A stretch of DNA of 8,903 bases from Candidatus Uhrbacteria bacterium RIFOXYB12_FULL_58_10 (GTDB taxonomy: Bacteria > Patescibacteriota > Patescibacteriia > UBA9934 > GWF2-40-263): contig CALQZE010000007.1 in the NCBI GenBank assembly GCA_943348955.1, forward strand, positions 1 to 8,903, read 5' to 3'. This document shows, in pieces, positions 1-5,948 of the stretch. The notes under the pieces are model-generated. The model had not been told where the DNA came from. It ran no database searches and saw only the letters and a program-made list of their open reading frames with translations. Position 1 is the first letter of the stretch. Every line of letters starts with the position of its first letter. A program made the position numbers and the translations under genes.

Positions 1-25
1 ATAAACAAAAGTATCTCAAATAAGA

Positions 26-57
26 AGAGGGAAGGATTGACAGATCCTTCCTTTTTT
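26..57 (+). terminator. Rho-independent terminator of an upstream gene
   Basis: A perfect 8-bp stem (GGAAGGAT at 30-37 with ATCCTTCC at 44-51) encloses the 6-base loop TGACAG. It can be lengthened by A/U and G/U pairs and is followed by TTTTTT at 52-57. No gene in the window precedes it, so it should end transcription of a plus-strand gene lying to the left of base 1. Confidence 0.75.
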
Positions 58-65
58 GTTAGCCT
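37..65 (+). promoter_or_regulatory. Possible promoter of the 424-residue gene, nested in the terminator
   Basis: A consensus -35 hexamer TTGACA lies at 37-42, in the loop of the terminator. A spacer of 17 bases later is TAGCCT at 60-65, which matches the -10 consensus at only three of six positions. Transcription would start near base 72 and give a leader of about 29 bases carrying the Shine-Dalgarno sequence. The -35 match is strong and the -10 weak, so this is tentative. Confidence 0.3.
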
Positions 66-88
66 TGCGTTTCGACTCAACCAAACAC

Positions 89-95
89 AGGAGGT
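89..95 (+). promoter_or_regulatory. Shine-Dalgarno site that sets the start at 101
   Basis: AGGAGGT at 89-95 lies 5 bases before the ATG at 101. This is a near-perfect anti-16S match at good spacing. It decides the start against the in-frame TTG at 56, which lies in the T-tract of the terminator. Confidence 0.85.
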
Positions 96-100
96 GTTGC

Positions 101-1375
101 ATGTCGAAGTTGGCAGGAAAAACCGGTGATCAGGTGCAATTGGATTTGCATCGTCCGGAGTTTGAAGAACGCGGAGTTCTCTTGCGTACGCGTGGCAAAG
201 AACAAACATTGGTCCTGTACCTGCAAGTCATTGTTCCGCATTCGGTCTATCTCGTTCACGACGATGAGCATGGTCTGAAGGCTGGTCAAGTTCTCGTTCG
301 CAATCTGGATCTCGGTCGTCGTCTCGGCTGGAAGAATCCGGCTTACGAATGTCAGATGTTCGTTCGCTACGACAATCTCTTCGACGCCCTTCGTGCAATG
401 TCGCGGTTGAACCCGACGTACAAGGCTGTCGAAATCCCGGCGATGGAAGCGTGGCAGGCCGGCGCGGAAGAACTCATGCAGATGTCGTGGACGCTGCACG
501 TGAAGAATGTGAACGACCAACTCGTCTATCGTGCACGTGCATGGAAGGCGATACGACCGCACGCGCATGTCGAAAACGCTCACAAGGAAAAAGCTCTCGA
601 CCAGATGCAACGTGCCGCTCAGGTGACGGATCGTCGTGGTCGATTCAACCCGGGGCGTTTGCCGCTCATGTTGCTCACGGTGGATCTCGCGCTTTGGGCG
701 CGCATCCAGGAAGCTCGGTACATCGGTCATCGCATGGACTATCGCACCATGCGGCTTCAGATGTTCGTCGATGCATGCGACAACATGGTCAACACAACAC
801 GTCTCGATTTTCTGCAGCTCTTGCGTCCGACGGGTGTGTTCGGCTCGGGTCGTTCTACAAAGAAGATGCTCGAGGCTGCGAATCGTCTGAAGATGAGTGC
901 GTTGCCTCTTCGTCTGATCAACATCCGCCCGTTCTCTCACGTGTTCCAAAACGTGATGAAAGACATGCTCAGTGCGGCAGATCTCATGACGGAGGCGGCA
1001 AATTTCAAGGATCCGATCAAGGCAGACCAGGCAAAGGCGCTCATCCATCGCGCGTATCGGTCGCTCGTGCTCCTGCAGCACGGACTGTTGATTCACGAAG
1101 TTCTCGCGACGGTCTCGTCGTTTCATCACCGCAAGGAAAAACCGAGTTTTGATGTGAACTTTGCTCTGATCGATTCTCTTTCGGTGATTTGTGGCGTACT
1201 GTCGAAAAGCGAGTTGTTCACGGGAGAACCCTTCGAACAGGACTTCCGCAATCCGGTTCTCAATCGAGTTTTGGAAAGTCTCCAGTGTGCACGCGATCAC
1301 TTGATCGAAGACGACAGTATGAAGTCCTTGAAGGCTGCTCATCGCAATCTGAAAGCCGCAGTCGCTCCACTCTGA
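101..1375 (+). CDS. Unknown 424-residue cytosolic protein with distinct codon use
   Basis: I do not recognise this protein. It has no signal peptide and no membrane span. The first 140 or so residues look strand-rich (for example LVLYLQVIVPHSVYLVHDD near residues 38-56), and most of the rest reads as amphipathic helices with many Arg, Leu, Met and His residues. No catalytic motif, nucleotide-binding loop or Cys/His metal cluster is evident. The start is fixed by the strong Shine-Dalgarno site 5 bases upstream. The gene stands alone between two plus-strand terminators, so it is probably monocistronic. Its base composition is unlike its neighbours: 38 of the 60 bases at 421-480 are G or C, against about 20 of 60 at 2401-2460 in the helicase gene. 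It prefers TTC, TAC, GAC, AAC and AAG, and has no TTA, CTA or TCA codons over more than 400 codons. That could mean translational selection for high expression or transfer from another genome. Confidence is in the gene being real, not in any function. Confidence 0.87.
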   Translation: MSKLAGKTGDQVQLDLHRPEFEERGVLLRTRGKEQTLVLYLQVIVPHSVYLVHDDEHGLKAGQVLVRNLDLGRRLGWKNPAYECQMFVRYDNLFDALRAMSRLNPTYKAVEIPAMEAWQAGAEELMQMSWTLHVKNVNDQLVYRARAWKAIRPHAHVENAHKEKALDQMQRAAQVTDRRGRFNPGRLPLMLLTVDLALWARIQEARYIGHRMDYRTMRLQMFVDACDNMVNTTRLDFLQLLRPTGVFGSGRSTKKMLEAANRLKMSALPLRLINIRPFSHVFQNVMKDMLSAADLMTEAANFKDPIKADQAKALIHRAYRSLVLLQHGLLIHEVLATVSSFHHRKEKPSFDVNFALIDSLSVICGVLSKSELFTGEPFEQDFRNPVLNRVLESLQCARDHLIEDDSMKSLKAAHRNLKAAVAPL

Positions 1376-1422
1376 GAATGGATTTGACTATCAATCCAAT
1401 TCCAACTCCGTAAGTCTCTTCT

Positions 1423-1447
1423 GAACCCAAAAAAATGGGTTCTTTTT
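1423..1447 (+). terminator. Rho-independent terminator after the 424-residue gene
   Basis: A 7-bp perfect stem, GAACCCA at 1423-1429 with TGGGTTC at 1436-1442, encloses an A6 loop and is followed by TTTTT at 1443-1447. It lies 48 bases after the stop codon and separates this gene from the helicase unit. Confidence 0.85.
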
Positions 1448-1464
1448 ATTATCCACGTGTATCT

Positions 1465-1492
1465 TTGCCGGACCGATTGGCTCTGTTACAAT
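1465..1492 (+). promoter_or_regulatory. Promoter of the helicase-MazG unit
   Basis: The -35 is TTGCCG at 1465-1470 and the -10 is TACAAT at 1487-1492, with a 16-base spacer. A TG at 1484-1485, one base before the -10, makes an extended -10. Only 9 bases separate the -10 from the ATG at 1502, so transcription should start within about 0 to 3 bases of the start codon, giving a leaderless or nearly leaderless mRNA. Confidence 0.65.
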
Positions 1493-1501
1493 ACCTGCGT
1501 T

Positions 1502-3646
1502 ATGAAAGAAATCATCCTCAAGGATACGGTTGGATCCGCACTTAAAATCGACTATAAAGGAGAATTGAACGAAGAACAGTTTGCTGTTGTGGAAAATGGC
1601 GATGGGGCTTGTTTGGTTTTGGCGGGAGCGGGATCTGGAAAAACACGAACGGTTACGTATCGTGTTGCGTATCTTTTGGAACGCGGAGTTCTCCCGCAGA
1701 ATATTTTGCTTTTGACGTTCACAAACAAAGCATCGAAAGAAATGTTATCGCGCGTTGAATCACTTCTCGGGTATTTTCCAAAAGGACTTTGGGGTGGAAC
1801 ATTCCACTCGATCGCAAACAGAGTTTTGCGTATGTATGCGGACGCGATTGGATATACACAAAATTTTACGATTCTTGATTCTGAAGATTCTGAAGCATTG
1901 ATTAAAGCGTGTATCAAAGAATTGAATGTTGATACATCTGAACGCCGTTTTCCATCAGCTTCAAAATTGAATTCCATTTTGAGTTACGCGCGCAATGCTG
2001 GACGATCCATAAAAGAAGTTGTTGCACAAAAGCACGATCATTTTTATGAGTTGATTCCGATTATCGAACGCATTGGGGAAGTGTATGAAACGCGTAAACG
2101 TCAGGCAGACGCCATGGACTTCGACGATTTGTTAATTCGTCTTCGTGATTTGCTCGTTCAAAATCCGATTGTGTGCGATCGTCTCGCGACGCAATTCGAA
2201 TACGTTCTTGTCGATGAGTATCAGGATACAAACATTTTGCAAGCACAATTGATCGCGATGCTTGCAGGTGTTCACAAAAATATTCTTGTTGTCGGTGATG
2301 ATGCGCAATCAATTTATTCTTTTCGAGCGGCGGAGATTAAAAATATTTTGTCGTTCCCGGATCAATATAATCAATCACAAACATTTCGCTTGACGACAAA
2401 TTATCGATCAAGTCCGGAAATTTTATCGATCGCGAATGCATCGATTCACAATAATAAAAATCAGTTCAAAAAAGATTTGGTGTCGATTCGGACGTCCGTA
2501 GAAAAACCACAACTCGTTCCGACACAAACCGCCATGCAGGAAGCGCAATTTATTTCACAGCAAATTATTACGTTGCGTGATGCAGGAACACCGCTTCGAG
2601 AAATGGCTGTTCTGTTTCGTGCGGCATTCCATTCGCAAGCACTCGAGTTCGAATTGATGCGTCGTGATATTGCTTATGAATATCGCGGAGGTTTGAAATT
2701 TTTTGAACGTGCGCACGTGAAGGATGTTATTGCACATTTACGTGTGAAAACAAATCCAAAAGATGAAGTTGCGTGGATGCGTGTGCTCGGATTGCAAACA
2801 GGAATCGGACTTGTAACAGCTCAAAAAATGATCACGCAAATTCGAGGATATGAAACCTTGTCAGAAATCGCAGAACAGAATTTGTCTGGCGGAGCGAAAG
2901 CTTCTGCGGGATGGAATGCATTGAAACCAACATTGAAAAAATTAGCGATCGAACTCTCACCCGCAAAGTTAATTCGCACCGTGATCGCAAGTGATTATCG
3001 TAATTATCTCGAAGCAGAATATCCGGACTTCATGGATCGTCTTGAGGATATGGAACAATTTGCTTTGTTTGCAGAAGGCTATCAAGATCTCACATCGTTT
3101 CTCACAGACGTTTCGCTTACAAGCGATTACGGAGTTGTCGGAGAAGAAACTCACGGAGACGAAGAGCGATTGATTCTTTCAACGATTCATCAGGCGAAAG
3201 GTCTCGAATGGGATGCTGTGTTCATCATGAATCTTGTTGATGGAAAGTTTCCAAATGGAAAAGCGCTAGAAGAGCGAGATGGAATTGAAGAAGAACGTCG
3301 ATTGTTTTATGTTGCGACGACGCGTGCACGAAAATATTTGTACTATACGTATCCGCTTACTTCCGGTTCTGAATCGTTGTTATTCAGTCAACCATCCATG
3401 TTCCTGCAAGAACTTGATCCTGCTATGATGGAAGAGGTTCGTTTGAAAAGCGAACGTCCATCAACGTCGTTTTACAATAAAGAGAAGGGTGGTTCGTATG
3501 GCGGACCGTCGAGTTGGGATTCATCGGATTGGGAATCCTTGTCAGGTGACGACGATGCACCGACAATTGTACTCGATAATATGGGAGAGGAAGTTAAGAA
3601 AAAACCATCACCGAAATCGAGCGGAAGTTTTTTGAGAGATGTTTAA
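1502..3646 (+). CDS. uvrD: UvrD/PcrA/Rep-type superfamily 1 ATP-dependent DNA helicase
   Basis: A 3'-5' SF1A DNA helicase of 714 residues, acting in repair and in clearing blocked forks or stalled RNA polymerase. All core motifs are present in order: Q motif LNEEQ (22-26); Walker A AGAGSGKT (41-48, K47); motif Ia LLLTFTNKAS; GTFHSIANR; motif II DEYQDT (D238, E239); motif III VVGDDAQSIYSFR (near 263-275); motif IV NYRSS (R302); motif V STIHQAKGLEWD (from about 560); motif VI RRLFYVATTRAR (about 599-610, with R608 the likely arginine finger). The region after about residue 640 is Ser/Gly/Asp-rich and ends in a basic stretch. I see no Tudor-like fold such as PcrA and UvrD usually carry. The ATG at 1502 is chosen because the in-frame ATG at 1457 lies upstream of the promoter. 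No Shine-Dalgarno sequence precedes it, in keeping with a leaderless message. It lies 9 bases ahead of the MazG-like gene. UvrD, PcrA and Rep cannot be told apart with certainty here. Confidence 0.96.
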   Translation: MKEIILKDTVGSALKIDYKGELNEEQFAVVENGDGACLVLAGAGSGKTRTVTYRVAYLLERGVLPQNILLLTFTNKASKEMLSRVESLLGYFPKGLWGGTFHSIANRVLRMYADAIGYTQNFTILDSEDSEALIKACIKELNVDTSERRFPSASKLNSILSYARNAGRSIKEVVAQKHDHFYELIPIIERIGEVYETRKRQADAMDFDDLLIRLRDLLVQNPIVCDRLATQFEYVLVDEYQDTNILQAQLIAMLAGVHKNILVVGDDAQSIYSFRAAEIKNILSFPDQYNQSQTFRLTTNYRSSPEILSIANASIHNNKNQFKKDLVSIRTSVEKPQLVPTQTAMQEAQFISQQIITLRDAGTPLREMAVLFRAAFHSQALEFELMRRDIAYEYRGGLKFFERAHVKDVIAHLRVKTNPKDEVAWMRVLGLQTGIGLVTAQKMITQIRGYETLSEIAEQNLSGGAKASAGWNALKPTLKKLAIELSPAKLIRTVIASDYRNYLEAEYPDFMDRLEDMEQFALFAEGYQDLTSFLTDVSLTSDYGVVGEETHGDEERLILSTIHQAKGLEWDAVFIMNLVDGKFPNGKALEERDGIEEERRLFYVATTRARKYLYYTYPLTSGSESLLFSQPSMFLQELDPAMMEEVRLKSERPSTSFYNKEKGGSYGGPSSWDSSDWESLSGDDDAPTIVLDNMGEEVKKKPSPKSSGSFLRDV

Positions 3647-3655
3647 CCACTATCT

Positions 3656-4042
3656 ATGAAAGAACTTGAAAAGAAATTGCATAAACATTTAAAAGATCGT
3701 CATTGGCATCAACTACGTCCGGCAGATTTGGCGAAATCGATTATGATCGAGGGCGCGGAACTGTTGGAATTATTTCAGTGGGAGAACTTATCCTTAGAAG
3801 AAATAAAACAGAACAAAGAAAAAGTCGAAGAGATTAAAAGCGAGTTGGCGGACGTGTTAATTTATGCGATGGAGATGTCTGTGTTGTTGGGATTAGACAC
3901 AGAAAAGTTGATTCGAAAAAAATTGGCTGCTGTACAGAAAAAATACCCTGCGAAACTCATGCGAAATACGGGTGATAAAGAACCTGGAACAGAATCGGAA
4001 TATTGGCGAATCAAGAAAGAACATCGTGCACATAAAAAATAA
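3656..4042 (+). CDS. MazG-like nucleotide pyrophosphohydrolase, short RS21-C6/dCTPase type
   Basis: A 128-residue all-alpha NTP pyrophosphatase that probably hydrolyses a non-canonical or surplus (d)NTP to the monophosphate and pyrophosphate. It shows the metal-binding pattern of the family: ExxE in IEGAELLELFQW (E32, E35), then ExxD in SELADVLIY (E63, D66). The conserved ending, a Lys-rich helix followed by KKYP (near 101-104), is also present. The length fits the single-domain RS21-C6/iMazG type rather than full-length two-domain MazG. It starts 9 bases after the helicase stop with no good Shine-Dalgarno sequence, which suggests translational coupling and one transcript. Pairing a repair helicase with a nucleotide-pool cleaner makes sense. 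The exact substrate (dCTP-like or dUTP-like) cannot be read from the sequence. Confidence 0.92.
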   Translation: MKELEKKLHKHLKDRHWHQLRPADLAKSIMIEGAELLELFQWENLSLEEIKQNKEKVEEIKSELADVLIYAMEMSVLLGLDTEKLIRKKLAAVQKKYPAKLMRNTGDKEPGTESEYWRIKKEHRAHKK

Positions 4043-4068
4043 AAAATCAACGCGCATTATTCGTTGAT
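4034..4068 (-). terminator. Minus-strand terminator overlapping the end of the membrane-protein gene
   Basis: Read on the minus strand, ATCAACG (4068-4062) pairs with CGTTGAT (4052-4046), a 7-bp stem around a 9-base loop. T6 (4046-4041), A (4040) and T6 (4039-4034) follow, with the first T closing the stem. The TAA stop of the membrane-protein gene (4059-4057) lies in the loop. The plus strand has no T-tract after the stem, so it should not stop the helicase-MazG transcript. Confidence 0.8.
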
Positions 4069-4656
4069 AGGGGGTTTGTGGAAGTACCACATGAGAAGCA
4101 TAAAGGACGAAACACAGACGATGGTACGAAATGCATAGATGAATGCGAGAGTATTTCCATCAATGAGTGCAGGAACGAGTCCAATAAATCCGGCAAGAAG
4201 ACTGAAACTCCAAGCGGAAAATGATTCCATATTCCGTTTCTCCTTAAGCATCTTTTGAACGGATGGTGCGTAACCAAATGTGATCAAAAGTTGCGTGAAG
4301 AGATTTGAGTGATAGGCGTTTCCGGTATAGAGCCCGTAGATGACGATACTTGCCGCACCCGCAAGATACCACTTTTCGAATGCATGCAGACGGATTGTCC
4401 GATTTCCCCAAACGAGGATGGAACAAAGCGTGATAATGACAGATATAACGTCGACAGTATTCAAGATACCGGAACGAAAATCATGATGTTCGGCAAGCAG
4501 GTAAGTTGTTAGACTGAGAGAAGTGCCTAGCAGAAAAATGATCCAAGTCGAAAGTGTCGGTTGTATGTTCTTGTTTGTCTTTATGACGTACACATACCGA
4601 GCAGTGAATCCGAGCAGGATGAAAACATCCAGCCAAATGCAAAATTCTTTGAGCAC
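4057..4656 (-). CDS. Multi-pass membrane protein of unknown function, PQ-loop-like halves
   Basis: A 199-residue integral membrane protein with about six or seven hydrophobic spans, among them CIWLDVFILLGF, WIIFLLGTSLSL, VISVIITLCSILVW, LAGAASIVIYGLY, SLLAGFIGLVPALI and TIVCVSSFMLLMWYF. Two segments resemble each other: RYVYVIKTNKNIQPTLSTW and APSVQKMLKEKRNMESFSAW. Both have a basic loop, then S-x-W, at the start of a span. This recalls the duplicated half of SemiSWEET/PQ-loop or PnuC-like carriers, but that link is only my reading. The GTG at 4656 is chosen because GGAGGAG lies just before it; extending in frame to the ATG at 4752 would run through the promoter and across the start of the malic enzyme gene. 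It is transcribed alone, convergent with the MazG-like gene 14 bases away and divergent from the malic enzyme gene. The substrate, if any, is unknown. Confidence 0.82.
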   Translation of the reverse strand: MLKEFCIWLDVFILLGFTARYVYVIKTNKNIQPTLSTWIIFLLGTSLSLTTYLLAEHHDFRSGILNTVDVISVIITLCSILVWGNRTIRLHAFEKWYLAGAASIVIYGLYTGNAYHSNLFTQLLITFGYAPSVQKMLKEKRNMESFSAWSFSLLAGFIGLVPALIDGNTLAFIYAFRTIVCVSSFMLLMWYFHKPPINE

Positions 4657-4659
4657 TGG

Positions 4660-4666
4660 CTCCTCC
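4660..4666 (-). promoter_or_regulatory. Shine-Dalgarno site that sets the GTG start at 4656
   Basis: On the minus strand GGAGGAG reads from 4666 to 4660, with the GGAGG part ending 5 bases before the GTG. No comparable site precedes the in-frame ATG at 4752. Confidence 0.75.
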
Positions 4667-4695
4667 GTTTGGAAAAGAACATTTCGTTTGTCGAA

Positions 4696-4724
4696 TCGAC
4701 ACGGTATACTATCAATAATATCAT
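4696..4724 (+). promoter_or_regulatory. Promoter of the malic enzyme gene
   Basis: The -35 is TCGACA at 4696-4701 (five of six matches) and the -10 is TATCAT at 4719-4724 (five of six), with a 17-base spacer. The -10 is 10 bases from the ATG at 4735, so the leader would be at most a few bases long and without a Shine-Dalgarno sequence. TATACT at 4705-4710 is an alternative -10 but has only weak -35 partners. Confidence 0.55.
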
Positions 4725-4733
4725 TATTGTCAA
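4706..4733 (-). promoter_or_regulatory. Promoter of the membrane-protein gene
   Basis: On the minus strand a perfect -35, TTGACA, reads from 4733 to 4728, and a -10, TAGTAT, from 4711 to 4706, with a 16-base spacer. Transcription would start near 4699 and give a leader of about 43 bases that includes the GGAGGAG site. It overlaps the malic enzyme promoter almost completely. Confidence 0.6.
4713..4729. promoter_or_regulatory. AT-rich inverted repeat, possible operator between divergent genes
   Basis: CAATAAT at 4713-4719 and ATTATTG at 4723-4729 form a perfect 7-3-7 inverted repeat. It covers the spacer of the minus promoter and the -10 of the plus promoter, where a bound dimeric regulator could block both. 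Low-complexity AT sequence makes chance repeats likelier, so the operator role is an inference. Confidence 0.4.
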
Positions 4734-4734
4734 T

Positions 4735-5877
4735 ATGAATTACTCCGAACAATCACTGATCGAACATAAGAAATATAAAGGTAAACTCGCAATTGCTTCG
4801 ACGTTTCCCCTCGAGACTCGAGATGATTTGGCTGTTGCCTATACACCAGGTGTTGCAGAACCCTGTCGAGAAATTGCGAAAGACAAATCACTCGCGTATG
4901 AGTATACGATCAAAGGACGATCTGTTGCTGTTGTGACTGATGGTTCTGCTGTGCTTGGTCTCGGAAATATCGGACCGGAAGCAGGATTACCTGTAATGGA
5001 AGGCAAGGCGATTTTGTTTAAACGATTCGCAAATATTGACGCGTATCCGATTTGTCTCGCGACACAAAATATTGATGAAATTGTTGCAACCGTAAAAAAT
5101 ATCGCTCCAGGATTTGGAGGAATTAATTTGGAAGATATTTCTGCACCGAATTGTTTTGAAGTCGAGCGTCGTCTTATCGAGGAACTCGACATTCCCGTTA
5201 TGCATGATGATCAGCATGGAACGGCTGTTGTTGTTCTTGCAGGATTATTGAACGCATTAAAACTTGCGGAGAAAAAAATCGAAGATGTTCATGTTGTTAT
5301 TTGTGGTGCAGGTGCCGCAGGAATGGGAATCGTCTCATTGCTTATGGAAGTTGGGGTAAGGCGTATTGACATGATTGATTCAAAGGGAATGATTGCGGAA
5401 GGTCGAGAGGGAATGAATGCATATAAAGATGCACTTGCGGCTCAAATTAATCCAGAGAAAAAAAATGGATCCCTTGCGGATGCGCTTAAAGATGCAGATG
5501 TATTCATTGGCGTGAGCCAACCGAATATTTTGACGGCCGAGATGATTCATTCCATGAATACAAAACCAATTGTGTTTGCAATGGCAAACCCAACTCCAGA
5601 AATCATGCCAGATGTTGCAAAGGAAGCTGGTGTGTTTGTGATAGCGACAGGAAGATCTGATTTTCCAAATCAAGCAAATAACGTTTTAGCGTTTCCAGGA
5701 TTGTTTCAAGGGGCGCTCCAAGGACGCGTGCGAAAATTCACTTCGGCGATGTTTGTTGCGGCCGCGCACGCAATCGCAAATATGGTTGCGTCGCCAACCG
5801 TTGAGATGATTTTGCCAACGCCGTTTACGCCTGGCGTCGCGGATGCGGTTGCAAAGGCGATTCAGGAAGTTGAGTAA
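4735..5877 (+). CDS. Malic enzyme, short bacterial type, probably NAD-dependent
   Basis: Oxidative decarboxylation of malate to pyruvate and CO2 with production of NAD(P)H, in the cytosol. The 380 residues match the short prokaryotic malic enzymes of about 380-440 residues. Seen: the N-terminal domain with AYTPGVAEP (Tyr36, the likely general acid), the loop VVTDGSAVLGLGNIGPEAG (67-84), MEGKA with the catalytic Lys91, divalent-metal ligands in NLEDI (E133, D134) and HDDQHGTA (D159), then a Rossmann domain with GAGAAG (191-196). The second Rossmann strand ends in Asp (IDMIDSKG), which usually favours NAD over NADP. GLFQGAL and the closing PTPFTPGVADAVAKA are also typical. The ATG at 4735 is chosen because homologues begin about there and the in-frame ATG at 4561 lies inside the opposing gene. 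No Shine-Dalgarno sequence precedes it. The membrane-anchored gene follows after 71 bases with no terminator between. Confidence 0.96.
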   Translation: MNYSEQSLIEHKKYKGKLAIASTFPLETRDDLAVAYTPGVAEPCREIAKDKSLAYEYTIKGRSVAVVTDGSAVLGLGNIGPEAGLPVMEGKAILFKRFANIDAYPICLATQNIDEIVATVKNIAPGFGGINLEDISAPNCFEVERRLIEELDIPVMHDDQHGTAVVVLAGLLNALKLAEKKIEDVHVVICGAGAAGMGIVSLLMEVGVRRIDMIDSKGMIAEGREGMNAYKDALAAQINPEKKNGSLADALKDADVFIGVSQPNILTAEMIHSMNTKPIVFAMANPTPEIMPDVAKEAGVFVIATGRSDFPNQANNVLAFPGLFQGALQGRVRKFTSAMFVAAAHAIANMVASPTVEMILPTPFTPGVADAVAKAIQEVE

Positions 5878-5936
5878 TTGTTTGTATGGCATATCACTCC
5901 GCGTATCGAGGATTAAATCAAAAGGGCCGGGTTCAC

Positions 5937-5942
5937 GGAGGG
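5937..5942 (+). promoter_or_regulatory. Shine-Dalgarno site that sets the start at 5949
   Basis: GGAGGG at 5937-5942 lies 6 bases before the ATG at 5949. It supports that ATG over the in-frame ATG at 5886, which has no such site and would put a polar stretch before the membrane anchor. Confidence 0.8.
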
Positions 5943-5948
5943 ACACAG

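Noticed and set aside
349..1152. A 267-codon open frame on the plus strand within the 424-residue gene
   Set aside because: It is an out-of-frame shadow rich in Ser, Arg, Cys and Gly, caused by the high GC of this gene. It has no start signal of its own.
77..1342. A 421-codon open frame on the minus strand opposite the 424-residue gene
   Set aside because: Its triplets coincide exactly with those of the plus-strand gene and it is open only because that gene uses no TTA, CTA or TCA codons. Its product is rich in His, Arg and Cys with no recognisable motif, and the plus gene has the Shine-Dalgarno site and terminators.
4561..4734. Extension of the malic enzyme to the in-frame ATG at 4561
   Set aside because: The extra 58 codons run through the opposing membrane-protein gene and the shared promoter region, and they do not look like the start of a malic enzyme.
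4657..4752. Extension of the membrane protein to the in-frame ATG at 4752
   Set aside because: The added residues cover its own promoter and the start of the malic enzyme gene, whereas the GTG at 4656 has a strong GGAGGAG site.
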